The notes under the pieces were generated by a model. The model was not told where the DNA came from and did not search any database. It saw only the letters and a list, made by a program, of their open reading frames with translations. Positions 42,258 to 50,858 of a DNA stretch of 64,000 nucleotides are shown piece after piece (position 1 is the stretch's first letter; each line of letters starts with the position of its first letter). Source of the DNA: Mycobacterium gordonae (lineage in GTDB: Bacteria > Actinomycetota > Actinomycetes > Mycobacteriales > Mycobacteriaceae). Made by a program: the position numbers and the translations under genes. The stretch spans positions 4,248,739-4,312,738 of the forward strand of contig NZ_CP070973.1 in NCBI RefSeq assembly GCF_017086405.1. The letters are read 5' to 3'.

Positions 42258-44243
42258 GTGTGTGGATTGTTGGCCTTCGTCGCCGCTCCCCCGGGTCCAG
42301 ACGGCCCTGCTGGAGCCGATGCTGCGGCAGCACATGCCGCCGAAGCCGACGGCGCGATCGCCCGCGCATCGCACCTGATGCGCCACCGTGGTCCCGACGA
42401 ACCTGGCACCTGGGCCGACCCGGACGCGGACGGTTCGGTGGTGTTCGGCTTCAACCGGCTCTCCATCATCGACATCGCACATTCGCACCAACCGCTGCGG
42501 TGGGGCCCGCCGGAGGCGCCCGAGCGCTACGTGCTGGTCTTCAACGGCGAGATCTACAACTACTTGGAGCTGCGCGAGGAACTGCGCGCCCAACACGGCG
42601 TCGTATTCGCAACCGACGGGGACGGGGAAGCCATCGTCGCGGGTTTCCACCACTGGGGCACCGGCGTTCTCACCCGGTTGCGCGGCATGTTCGCGTTCGC
42701 GCTGTGGGACACCGTCACCCGGGAGCTGTTCTGCGCCCGCGACCCGTTCGGCATCAAGCCGCTGTTCATGGCGACCGGCGCCGGCGGCACCGCGGTGGCC
42801 AGCGAGAAGAAGTGCCTGCTCGACCTGGCGGACCTGGTGGGTTTCGACGCCGGAGGCGCCGGGATCGACGAACGGGCGGTGCAGCACTACACCGTCCTGC
42901 AGTACGTGCCGGAACCGGAATCGCTGCACCGCGGCGTACGTCGGCTCGAGTCGGGATGCTACGCCCGCATCCGGCCGGGCGCGGCCCCCAAAGTCACCCG
43001 CTACTTCGTCCCGCGGTTTGCCGCGGTGCCGTTCACCTCGGCCACCGAGCAGGCCCGCTACGACGAGATCACCGCGGTCTTGGAGGATTCGGTCGCCAAG
43101 CACATGCGCGCCGACGTCACCGTGGGCTCCTTTCTGTCAGGGGGCATCGATTCCACGGCCATCGCGGCCCTGGCGATCCGGCACAACCCGCGGCTGATCA
43201 CCTTCACCACCGGTTTCGAACGAGAGGGCTTCTCCGAGCTGGATGTCGCGGTGGCATCAGCCGAGGCCATCGGAGCGCGCCACATCGCCAAGGTGGTCAG
43301 CGCTGAGGAGTTCGTGGGCGCGCTTCCCGAGATCGTCTGGTACCTCGACGAACCGGTCGCCGACCCGGCGCTGGTGCCGCTGTTCTTCGTCGCCCGGGAG
43401 GCGCGCAAGCACGTCAAAGTTGTGCTGTCGGGTGAAGGTGCGGACGAATTGTTCGGCGGCTACACCATCTACCGGGAGCCGCTGTCGCTCAAACCGTTCG
43501 ACTACCTGCCCCGGCCGCTGCGCCGGTCGATGGGCAAGATGTCGAAGCCACTGCCGGAAGGCATGCGTGGCAAAAGCCTGCTGCATCGGGGCTCGCTGAC
43601 GCTCGAAGAGCGCTACTACGGCAATGCCCGCAGTTTCTCGGACGCGCAGCTGCGCGAGGTGCTGCCGCGGTTCCGGGAAAACTGGACACACACCGACGTG
43701 ACGGCTCCGGTGTACGCGGAGTCGTCCGGCTGGGACCCGGTCGCGCGGATGCAGCACATCGACCTGTTCACCTGGCTGCGCGGCGACATCCTGGTCAAGG
43801 CCGACAAGATGACGATGGCCAACTCGCTGGAGCTGCGGGTGCCGTTCCTAGATCCCGAGGTGTTCGCAGTGGCTTCGCGGCTGCCGTATCAGGCCAAGAT
43901 CACCCGTACCACCACCAAGTACGCGCTGCGACGCGCCCTGGAGCCCATCGTGCCCGCGCACGTGCTCAACCGGCCCAAACTCGGGTTCCCGGTCCCGATC
44001 CGGCACTGGCTGCGGGCCGGCGAACTGCTGGAGTGGGCCTATGAAATGGTCGAGTCGTCGCAGGCCGGCCACCTGGTCGACCTGGCCGCCGTGCGCCGGA
44101 TGCTCGACGAGCACCGGCTGGGCACCAGTGATCACAGCCGCCGGCTGTGGACGATGCTGATCTTCATGCTGTGGCACGCGATCTTCATCGAGCACAGCGT
44201 GGTGCCGCAGATTGGCGAGCCGGTCTACCCCGTCGAGTTGTAG
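42258..44243 (+). CDS. asnB: Asparagine synthase, glutamine-hydrolysing
   Basis: 661 residues from GTG 42258, chosen because it places the catalytic cysteine at position 2 (CGLLAFVAAP) after Met removal; an upstream ATG at 42228 is in frame but would bury it. The class II glutaminase domain has RHRGPDEPG and FNGEIYNYLELREEL. The synthetase domain has the ATP-pyrophosphatase loop SFLSGGIDSTAIAALA near residue 294. Annotated as AsnB (Rv2201); in some actinobacteria such enzymes amidate cell-wall diaminopimelate instead, which sequence reading cannot exclude. Confidence 0.93.
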   Translation: MCGLLAFVAAPPGPDGPAGADAAAAHAAEADGAIARASHLMRHRGPDEPGTWADPDADGSVVFGFNRLSIIDIAHSHQPLRWGPPEAPERYVLVFNGEIYNYLELREELRAQHGVVFATDGDGEAIVAGFHHWGTGVLTRLRGMFAFALWDTVTRELFCARDPFGIKPLFMATGAGGTAVASEKKCLLDLADLVGFDAGGAGIDERAVQHYTVLQYVPEPESLHRGVRRLESGCYARIRPGAAPKVTRYFVPRFAAVPFTSATEQARYDEITAVLEDSVAKHMRADVTVGSFLSGGIDSTAIAALAIRHNPRLITFTTGFEREGFSELDVAVASAEAIGARHIAKVVSAEEFVGALPEIVWYLDEPVADPALVPLFFVAREARKHVKVVLSGEGADELFGGYTIYREPLSLKPFDYLPRPLRRSMGKMSKPLPEGMRGKSLLHRGSLTLEERYYGNARSFSDAQLREVLPRFRENWTHTDVTAPVYAESSGWDPVARMQHIDLFTWLRGDILVKADKMTMANSLELRVPFLDPEVFAVASRLPYQAKITRTTTKYALRRALEPIVPAHVLNRPKLGFPVPIRHWLRAGELLEWAYEMVESSQAGHLVDLAAVRRMLDEHRLGTSDHSRRLWTMLIFMLWHAIFIEHSVVPQIGEPVYPVEL

Positions 44244-44256
44244 GCCCACCCCCTAC

Positions 44257-44318
44257 CGCGAGCAGACGCACAAGCACCACATTTCGGCACGAAAGGGGTG
44301 CTTGTGCGTCTGCTCGCG
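44257..44318. repeat. Perfect 22-bp inverted repeat between asnB and adoK
   Basis: Arms at 44257-44278 and 44297-44318 are perfect reverse complements (left arm begins CGCGAGCAGACGCACAAG) around an 18-base spacer. It fills nearly all of the gap between two convergent genes and would form a very stable hairpin in either transcript. No T-run follows, so it would be a bidirectional GC-type terminator or an interspersed palindrome. I recall closely similar GCGAGCAGACGC motifs in many mycobacterial intergenic regions. Confidence 0.9.
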
Positions 44319-44322
44319 CGAC

Positions 44323-45297
44323 TTAGGCGAGCACCGCGGCGATCTCGGCCGCCGCCTCGTCGCCGTAGGCGCCGGCCAACCGCGAGGTCGCGCTCGCACG
44401 ATCCCACTCCCAGTTCTGAGTCCCGGTGGACTCCAGAACCAGCACCGCGACCAGGGACCCGAGCTGCGCCGAGCGCTCCAGGCTCAGACCGGCGCTGCGT
44501 CCGGTCAGGAAGCCGGCCCGGAAGGCGTCGCCGACGCCGGTCGGGTCCGTCCGGCTTGTCTCGGGCACCACGCCGACGTGCACCTTGGCACCGTCGCGCT
44601 CAAAGATGTCGACCCCGTCAGCACCGAGAGTGGTGACCCGCAGGCCCACCTGGGCCATCACGTCGGCCTCCGTCCAGCCGGTCTTGGACAGCAGCAGGTC
44701 CCACTCGTAGTCATTGGTAAACAGGATGGCGGCGCCGTCGATGAGCTGCTTGATCTCCTCCCCCGACAGCCGGGCCAGCTGCTGGGAGGGGTCGGCGGCG
44801 AAGGCGAGCCCGAGCTTGCGGCATTCCTCGGTGTGCAAGAACATCGCCTCGGGGTCGTTGGCGCCCACGATCACCAGCTCCGGTGTGCCGATGGCCGTCA
44901 CGACGTCCGCGAGCTTGATATCGCGGGCCTCGGACATGGCGCCGGGGTAGAACGAGGCGATCTGGGCCATGTCGACGTCGGTGGTGCAGGTGAAGCGTGC
45001 GGTGTGCGCGGTGTCCGACAGCAGGACGTGGTCGCAGTTGACGCCGTGGCTTTTCAGCCAGTCCCGGTAGTCGGCGAAGTCGGCGCCGGCGGCACCGATG
45101 AGGGCAACGTCACCGCCCAGCACTCCGATGGCGAACGCCATGTTGCCTGCGACTCCCCCGCGGTGCACCACCAGGTCGTCGACCAGGAAGCTCAGCGAGA
45201 CCTTGTGCAGGTGCTCAGGCAGCAGTTGCTCGGAAAATTTGCCGGGAAAGCGCATCAGATGGTCTGTCGCAATAGAACCGGTCACCGCGATGGTCAC
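44323..45297 (-). CDS. adoK: Adenosine kinase, PfkB family
   Basis: 324 residues of the ribokinase fold. It phosphorylates adenosine to AMP for purine salvage; mycobacterial AdoK is closer to sugar kinases than to eukaryotic adenosine kinases. The GGVAGNMAFAIGVLGG segment is the substrate-side motif and DPTGVGDAFRAGFL is the anion-hole motif with the catalytic base Asp257. Matches Rv2202c. ATG 45297. Convergent with asnB across the long palindrome. Confidence 0.94.
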   Translation of the reverse strand: MTIAVTGSIATDHLMRFPGKFSEQLLPEHLHKVSLSFLVDDLVVHRGGVAGNMAFAIGVLGGDVALIGAAGADFADYRDWLKSHGVNCDHVLLSDTAHTARFTCTTDVDMAQIASFYPGAMSEARDIKLADVVTAIGTPELVIVGANDPEAMFLHTEECRKLGLAFAADPSQQLARLSGEEIKQLIDGAAILFTNDYEWDLLLSKTGWTEADVMAQVGLRVTTLGADGVDIFERDGAKVHVGVVPETSRTDPTGVGDAFRAGFLTGRSAGLSLERSAQLGSLVAVLVLESTGTQNWEWDRASATSRLAGAYGDEAAAEIAAVLA

Positions 45298-45486
45298 GAA
45301 AAATCCACCCTTCGTTTGTCAGTCGTCTAGCCTCTCACGAACGTCGGCGGGCGACGAACGCTGCCGACGGCCAAGGCGGCCCGCGCGGCTTGCGCTAGCC
45401 TGCCTAGAGACTCACTCGGTTGCCGCGGCTGGACTCTCGGGCGGCAACTCGCTCGTCGCCTCGTCCCCCAGCGTAGGAGAACAACG

Positions 45487-46149
45487 ATGGCCGGTCCGCA
45501 CCCACCGAACCCCGCCGTGGGCGCCGATGGACCGCAGCCGTACCCCGAGGCCGGTCCGAACGCGTCGCAACCGGTCGAGTTTCCACACCACGAGCCGGAC
45601 TTCGGACCCGGCAACCGCGGCGGACCTCCAGCCGGCTACCCCGGTCCGCCGCCGCGGCCGAAACGGGGACATAAGCGCCTGCTCATCGGCGTTTTGTTGG
45701 CCGTCGCCCTGGTCGCCGCATTGACCACCGCCATCGTGTACGGGGTGCGCACCAACGGCGCCAACACCGGTAGCGCCGTCTCGGAAACCGCGGCCAAGAC
45801 CACGATCCAGGGCTACCTCAACGCGCTGGCGCACAAAGACATCGACAACATCATGCGCAACACGCTGTGCGGCCTCTACGACGCCGTCAAAGACAAGCGC
45901 TCCGACCAGGCATTGGCCAAGCTGAGCAGCGACGCGTTCCGTAAACAATTCTCCGAGGTCGAGGTCACCGCCATCGACAAGATCGTTTACCTGTCGCAAT
46001 ACCAGGCTCAGGTGCTGTTCAGCATGCAGGTGACACCCGCGGCCGGCGGCCCGCCACGAGGGCAGGTGCAGGGCATCGCCCAGCTCTTGTTCCAGCGCGG
46101 GCAGATCCTGGTGTGTTCCTACGTGCTGCGTACCGCGGGTCAGTACTGA
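45487..46149 (+). CDS. Conserved membrane-anchored protein (Rv2203 type)
   Basis: 220 residues from ATG 45487, preceded by AGGAGAAC. A Pro/Gly-rich cytoplasmic stretch of about 60 residues is followed by one membrane helix (LLIGVLLAVALVAALTTAIVYGV) and an extracytoplasmic domain of about 130 residues (TTIQGYLNALAHKDIDNIMRN through LVCSYVLRTAGQY) that resembles an NTF2-like or DUF4878-type fold. Function unknown. It converges on erpA with four bases between. Confidence 0.85.
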   Translation: MAGPHPPNPAVGADGPQPYPEAGPNASQPVEFPHHEPDFGPGNRGGPPAGYPGPPPRPKRGHKRLLIGVLLAVALVAALTTAIVYGVRTNGANTGSAVSETAAKTTIQGYLNALAHKDIDNIMRNTLCGLYDAVKDKRSDQALAKLSSDAFRKQFSEVEVTAIDKIVYLSQYQAQVLFSMQVTPAAGGPPRGQVQGIAQLLFQRGQILVCSYVLRTAGQY

Positions 46150-46153
46150 CGAA

Positions 46154-46510
46154 TCAGTTGAACGAGTCGCCGCAGGCGCACGATCCCGTGGCGTTCGGGT
46201 TGTCGATGGTGAAACCCTGCTTCTCGATGGTGTCGACGAAGTCGATCGACGCGCCTTCCACGTACGGTGCGCTCATCCGGTCGACGGTCAGTGTCACCCC
46301 GCCGAACTCGACGGTCAGGTCGCCGTCCAGGGTGCGGTCGTCGAAGAACAGGTTGTAACGCAGGCCGGCGCATCCGCCCGGCTGCACCGCGATCCGCAGT
46401 GCCAGGTCGTCGCGTCCCTCCTGGTCAAGCAAGGACTTCGCCTTCGCGGCGGCGGCCTCGGTCAGGATCACGCCGTGGGTCGTGGTTGTCGGCTCGTTCT
46501 GCACCGTCAT
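46154..46510 (-). CDS. erpA: Iron-sulfur cluster insertion protein, A-type carrier
   Basis: 118 residues of the HesB/IscA/ErpA family. The three conserved cysteines are Cys47 (GGCAGLRYNLFF) and Cys111 and Cys113 in the terminal SCACGDSF. It delivers Fe-S clusters to target proteins. Matches Rv2204c. ATG 46510; the next minus-strand gene, glycerate kinase, ends 78 bases upstream and may be transcribed separately. Confidence 0.95.
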   Translation of the reverse strand: MTVQNEPTTTTHGVILTEAAAAKAKSLLDQEGRDDLALRIAVQPGGCAGLRYNLFFDDRTLDGDLTVEFGGVTLTVDRMSAPYVEGASIDFVDTIEKQGFTIDNPNATGSCACGDSFN

Positions 46511-46587
46511 TGCTTCTCCTACATGCTCATTGTCGGGTGGGCCTATCCAGCTGTGATTCTGGGGCCTGCTCGGGGGAACCCACTAGG

Positions 46588-47664
46588 TCAACGGTACCCC
46601 GGCGGGCCGCTATTCCCGAGTCGCGCCGCCGTCTCGGAAGCCAGTCCCATCAGCTGATTGGCCGCATCGGCCAGTGCCAACCGCACCGAACCTGCGTATT
46701 CGCTCATGGCCAGAGCGGACATGATGCCCGCCACGCGGGTGGTGGACTTGTCCACCGACACCTGACCGGCCAGCACGATCACCGGAATGCCGAGTGGGCG
46801 GGCGGCGGCCGCGATCTCGCCGACCACCTTCCCGTGCAGCGACTGCTCGTCGAAATGACCTTCCCCGGTGACGATCATGTCGGCATCTTCCAGATCCTCG
46901 GCGAAGTTGGTCAGTTCGGCGAAGATCGCCGCGCCGGATTCACACCGGCCCCCCAAAGCGAGTAGCCCGGCGCCGATCCCGCCGGCGGCACCGGCGCCGG
47001 GCTCCGCACTCACGTCCCGTCCCGCAACGGTGTCCAGCACCAACGCCCAGGCTTCCAGACGCGCTTCCAGCTTGGCGACCGTCGCGCTGTCGGCACCCTT
47101 CTGCGGCGCGAACACCCGGGCCGCACCCCAGGGGCCCAACAGCGGGTATTCCACGTCGGAGGCGGCGATCAGATCAATACCGGACAACCATTGGCGGGCG
47201 GTGTCCAGACCGCCCAACTCGTGGATCATCCCCTGGCCCCCGTCGGTACACGCGCTGCCGCCCAGGCCGACCACGATCCGCGCCGCGCCGGCCTTGAGCG
47301 CGGCGGAAATAAGTTGACCGACGCCCTTGCTGTGGGCCGCCATCGCAGTCTCCGGTGTCGGCGGTCCGTCCAGCAATGCCAGACCGCAGGCCTGTGCGCA
47401 TTCCAGGTACGCCGTGCGGGAGCGCTCGTCGAACACCCAATAGGCATCGACCTCGGCGTCCAGCGGCCCGGACACACACAGGCGTCGCAATCCCCCGATC
47501 CGGTTGGCCAGCACCTCGACGAACCCGGGGCCGCCGTCGGACTGGGGCGCGACGATGAAGGAGTCACCGGGGCGCGACCGGGTCCAGCCGGTGGCGATGG
47601 CGGCGGCGGCCTCCACCGCCGACAGGCTGTCGCCGTAGCAGTCGGGCGCCACCAGGACCCGCAT
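46588..47664 (-). CDS. Glycerate kinase family protein (Rv2205c type)
   Basis: 358 residues from ATG 47664 (MRVLVAPDCYGDSLSAVEAA), which gives the Rv2205c length; the frame remains open to 47952 and ATG 47733 is a second candidate. GarK/GlxK family features include the opening APDxxGDSLSA, GLGGSACTDGGQGM (nucleotide or substrate loop), PEPGAGAAGGIGAGLLALG and TGEGHFDEQSLHGKV. It phosphorylates glycerate with ATP. Divergent from the DUF3043 gene over 158 bases. Confidence 0.9.
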   Translation of the reverse strand: MRVLVAPDCYGDSLSAVEAAAAIATGWTRSRPGDSFIVAPQSDGGPGFVEVLANRIGGLRRLCVSGPLDAEVDAYWVFDERSRTAYLECAQACGLALLDGPPTPETAMAAHSKGVGQLISAALKAGAARIVVGLGGSACTDGGQGMIHELGGLDTARQWLSGIDLIAASDVEYPLLGPWGAARVFAPQKGADSATVAKLEARLEAWALVLDTVAGRDVSAEPGAGAAGGIGAGLLALGGRCESGAAIFAELTNFAEDLEDADMIVTGEGHFDEQSLHGKVVGEIAAAARPLGIPVIVLAGQVSVDKSTTRVAGIMSALAMSEYAGSVRLALADAANQLMGLASETAARLGNSGPPGYR

Positions 47665-47822
47665 CGCGGGCAGCTGCAGTCTGCCGGGACCGAAGCCACC
47701 GGCAGCATCGCCCCCCGCCTGCGCCCCGTTCATCACAGGCCAGCGTAGGTGGACACGCACTTCGCCGTGGGCAATACAGCCGCAATTAAGCAGGCTCACA
47801 CAAGCGAAGTAACCTGACGACT

Positions 47823-48497
47823 GTGAAGCTGCTGGGCCGTAACAAGGGTCATGACGAGGGTGACGACGCACCGGCCGCTCCGGATGATGGTTCCGCGGCG
47901 GCGGAGGCGGCGGCTCGCGGGGCGCGAACCGGCCCCAAGGGCCGTCCCACACCGAAGCGCAACGAGGCCCGGGGCAGGAAGGGTCCGGTCGCGCCAGCGC
48001 CGATGACGGCCGCCGAGGCGCGGGCCCGACGCAAGTCGATGGCCAGACCGAAGCTCAGCCGCGAGGAACGCCGCGCAGACCGCACGGCCAGCCGGGCCCG
48101 CATGACCGAGCGGCGGGAACGGATGATGGCCGGCGAAGAGGGCTATCTGCTGCCGCGCGACCAGGGTCCGGTCCGCCGCTTCGTGCGCGACGTGGTGGAC
48201 GCTCGACGCAACGTGCTCGGCCTGTTCATGCCGTCGGCGTTGCTGCTGCTCGCCGCCATGTTCGCGGTGCCGCAGCTGCAGTTCTACATGTCCCCGGTGA
48301 TGCTGGTGTTGATGGCGCTGATGACGATCGACGGGATCGTCCTTAGCCGCAAGGTGGGCAGGTTGGTGGACGAAAAGTTCCCGAAGAACACCGAAAGTCA
48401 TTGGAAGCTCGGGATTTACGCGGCTGGCCGGGCCTCGCAGATGCGTCGGATGCGGGCTCCCCGGCCGCAGGTCGAGCGCGGCGCCCATGTCGAATGA
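47823..48497 (+). CDS. DUF3043 membrane protein (Rv2206 type)
   Basis: 224 residues from GTG 47823. A highly basic N-terminal half (Arg/Ala/Lys-rich, with ARRKSMARPKLSREERRADR) is followed by two membrane helices (NVLGLFMPSALLLLAAMFAV and QLQFYMSPVMLVLMALMTIDGIVL) and a cytoplasmic tail with YAAGRASQMRRMRAPRP. This is the actinobacterial DUF3043 pattern; function unknown. It precedes cobU by 14 bases. Confidence 0.9.
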   Translation: MKLLGRNKGHDEGDDAPAAPDDGSAAAEAAARGARTGPKGRPTPKRNEARGRKGPVAPAPMTAAEARARRKSMARPKLSREERRADRTASRARMTERRERMMAGEEGYLLPRDQGPVRRFVRDVVDARRNVLGLFMPSALLLLAAMFAVPQLQFYMSPVMLVLMALMTIDGIVLSRKVGRLVDEKFPKNTESHWKLGIYAAGRASQMRRMRAPRPQVERGAHVE

Positions 48498-48511
48498 CCA
48501 GTTGACCTGAC

Positions 48512-49045
48512 GTGCGCACGCTGGTACTCGGCGGCATCAGGTCGGGCAAGTCCCGGTGGGCGGAGGACGCAATCGCAGACGCATCGGCACCAGGTCAATC
48601 GGTCCGCTATCTCGCCGCCGGTCCGCTCGACAGCACCGACCCCGACTGGTCGGCGCGGATCGCCTCCCATCGCGACCGTCGTCCCGGGCACTGGACGACG
48701 GAGGAAACCGGCGACGTCGCCCGCGCCCTGCGGCAACCACCGGCGGTGCCGACCCTGGTCGATGACCTGGGCACCTGGCTGACCGGCACGCTGGATCGTC
48801 ACGACGGGTGGGACGGCGGCTCGGTGGACGAACCCGTCGAGCAGTTGTTGGAGGCGGTTGGCGCGTTCGGCTCGACGCTGGTGCTGGTCAGCCCGGAGGT
48901 GGGGCTGACCGTCGTGCCCGCTACCGCATCCGGACGCCGCTTCGCCGACGAGTTGGGCAGCCTCAATCAGCGGATGGCCGCGCTGTGTGAGCAGGTCGTG
49001 CTGGTGGTGGCCGGGCAACCCCTGACGATCAAGGCGCCCGCATGA
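48512..49045 (+). CDS. cobU: Adenosylcobinamide kinase/guanylyltransferase
   Basis: 177 residues from GTG 48512. The P-loop is LVLGGIRSGKSRWAED at the N-terminus. IASHRDRRPGHWTTEE contains the His that is guanylylated in CobU, and TLVDDLGTWLTG follows. CobU converts adenosylcobinamide to the GDP form for nucleotide-loop assembly of cobalamin. Its stop overlaps the cobT ATG by four bases. In H37Rv, as I recall, cobU (Rv0254c) is elsewhere, so this arrangement differs from that genome. Confidence 0.92.
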   Translation: MRTLVLGGIRSGKSRWAEDAIADASAPGQSVRYLAAGPLDSTDPDWSARIASHRDRRPGHWTTEETGDVARALRQPPAVPTLVDDLGTWLTGTLDRHDGWDGGSVDEPVEQLLEAVGAFGSTLVLVSPEVGLTVVPATASGRRFADELGSLNQRMAALCEQVVLVVAGQPLTIKAPA

Positions 49046-50109
49046 ACGGGTTCGCCCCGGTGTCGCCGCCCGACGCGGACGCGCAAACCGCCGCTCGTGC
49101 CCGCCAGGACACCTTGACCAAGCCGCGTGGCGCGCTGGGCCGGCTGGAGGACCTTTCGGTGTGGGTCGCGGCCTGTCAAGGGCACTGCCCGCCGCTGCAG
49201 TTCGAACGGGCGCGGGTGGTTGTCTTCGCCGGTGACCACGGTGTGGCACGGTCCGGGGTGTCGGCCTACCCACCCGAAGTGACCGCGCAGATGGTCGCCA
49301 ACATGACGGCCGGCGGCGCGGCGATCAACGCGCTGGAGGACGTCGCGGGTGTGACGGTGCGCGTGGTGGACGTGGCCGTGGACTGCGACGAACATCTGAT
49401 CGCGTCCTCGGACAAGTTCAGCGACAAGATCCGGCGCGGCAGCGGCGACATCGCGGTGCGGGACGCACTGTCCGACGAGGAGACTGCGCGGGCGATCGCC
49501 GCCGGTCAGCAGATCACCGACGACGAGGTGGACGCCGGCGCGGACCTGCTCATCGCCGGTGACATGGGGATCGGCAACACCACCCCGGCCGCTGTCCTGG
49601 TGGCGGCGCTGACCAACACCGAACCGGTCGCGGTGATCGGCTTCGGCACCGGGATCGACGACGCCGCGTGGTCACGCAAAACGGCTGCGGTCCGCGATGC
49701 CCTGTACCGGGCGCACCCGATCGCCGGCGACCCGGTGGCGCTGCTGCGCTGCTGCGGCGGCGCCGACTTCGCGGCGATGGCCGGCTTCTTGGCGCAAGCC
49801 GCGGTCCGGCGCACCCCGGTGTTGCTGGACGGCATGGCGGTGACGGCCGCGGCGCTGGTCGCCGAACGCCTGGCACCCGGCGCACGGCAGTGGTGGCAGG
49901 CCGGCCACCGGTCCACTGAGCCCGGCCACGCACTGGCGCTGGCGGCCCTGGAATTGGAGCCGATTGTCGACCTGAAGATGCGGCTGGGCGAGGGCACCGG
50001 TGCCGCCGTGGCATTGCCGGTGCTGCGTGCCGCGGTGGCCACCCTGTCGGCCATGTCGACGTTCGCTGAGGCCGGGGTGTCGGGCGCGATCATCCCGCCG
50101 GGCACGTGA
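49042..50109 (+). CDS. cobT: Nicotinate-nucleotide--dimethylbenzimidazole phosphoribosyltransferase
   Basis: 355 residues. CobT makes alpha-ribazole phosphate from dimethylbenzimidazole and nicotinate mononucleotide. Family markers are TKPRGALGRLEDLSVWVAA, VVFAGDHGVARSGVSAYP, AGDMGIGNTTPAAVLV and MRLGEGTGAAVALPVL with the catalytic Glu near the C-terminus. It overlaps cobU by four bases and cobS by four bases (GTGA), giving a compact cobUTS operon. Matches Rv2207. Confidence 0.95.
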   Translation: MNGFAPVSPPDADAQTAARARQDTLTKPRGALGRLEDLSVWVAACQGHCPPLQFERARVVVFAGDHGVARSGVSAYPPEVTAQMVANMTAGGAAINALEDVAGVTVRVVDVAVDCDEHLIASSDKFSDKIRRGSGDIAVRDALSDEETARAIAAGQQITDDEVDAGADLLIAGDMGIGNTTPAAVLVAALTNTEPVAVIGFGTGIDDAAWSRKTAAVRDALYRAHPIAGDPVALLRCCGGADFAAMAGFLAQAAVRRTPVLLDGMAVTAAALVAERLAPGARQWWQAGHRSTEPGHALALAALELEPIVDLKMRLGEGTGAAVALPVLRAAVATLSAMSTFAEAGVSGAIIPPGT

Positions 50110-50843
50110 TCCGTTCGCTGGCAACCGCTTTCGCGTTCGGCACGGTGCTGCCGGTCGGCGGCTCGGCCGGTCCAATGGGTCGCGGCGCGCTGACCGCACT
50201 GCCGGTGGTCGGTGCCGCACTTGGCGCGCTTGCCGCGGCCGTGACGTGGGGCGCCGCGGCGGCGTTCGGCCACGGCAGCCCGCTGCCGGGATTACTCGCG
50301 GTGACGACGCTGGTTCTGACCACCCGCGGCCTGCACATCGACGGGGTAGCCGACACGGCCGACGGCCTGGGCTGCTACGGACCGCCGCGGCGGGCGCTGG
50401 CCGTGATGCGCGACGGTTCCTCCGGACCGTTCGGTGTGGCGGCCGTCGTGCTGGTGATCGGGTTACAGAGCGCCGCGTTCACGGTGCTGAGCGCACCGGC
50501 GATCATCCTGGCGGTCTTCGCGGGGCGGGTCAGCGCGGTGTTGGCCGGCCGGCGGCCGGTGCCGGCGGCCGAGGGCAGCACATTGGGCGTCCTGGTAGCG
50601 GCCAGCCAGCCGGCGCTGGCGGTGACGGCGTGGCTGGCTGTGGTGCTGGCCGGTTCGGCACTGGTCGGGACGCGGCCCTGGCAGGGACCGGTGGCGGTGA
50701 CGGTGGCGGTGTGCTGCGGAGCGGCCCTGGTCAGCCATTGTGTGCGACGATTCGGCGGCATCACCGGCGATGTGCTGGGTGCCACGATCGAAGTGACGAC
50801 GACGGTGTGCGCGGTGCTGCTGGCGGGTCTGACGGCCCGGTGA
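50106..50843 (+). CDS. cobS: Adenosylcobinamide-GDP ribazoletransferase (cobalamin synthase)
   Basis: 245-residue membrane enzyme with six or more hydrophobic helices. The signature LHIDGVADTADGLGCYGPPRRALAVM carries the acidic metal-binding residues, and GPFGVAAVVL and CVRRFGGITGDVLGATIEVT follow as in all CobS proteins. It joins adenosylcobinamide-GDP to alpha-ribazole, the last step of the operon. GTG 50106. The H37Rv neighbour Rv2209 is absent: ilvE ends 16 bases downstream. Confidence 0.95.
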   Translation: MIRSLATAFAFGTVLPVGGSAGPMGRGALTALPVVGAALGALAAAVTWGAAAAFGHGSPLPGLLAVTTLVLTTRGLHIDGVADTADGLGCYGPPRRALAVMRDGSSGPFGVAAVVLVIGLQSAAFTVLSAPAIILAVFAGRVSAVLAGRRPVPAAEGSTLGVLVAASQPALAVTAWLAVVLAGSALVGTRPWQGPVAVTVAVCCGAALVSHCVRRFGGITGDVLGATIEVTTTVCAVLLAGLTAR

Positions 50844-50858
50844 CGCACCGAGCGTGAC

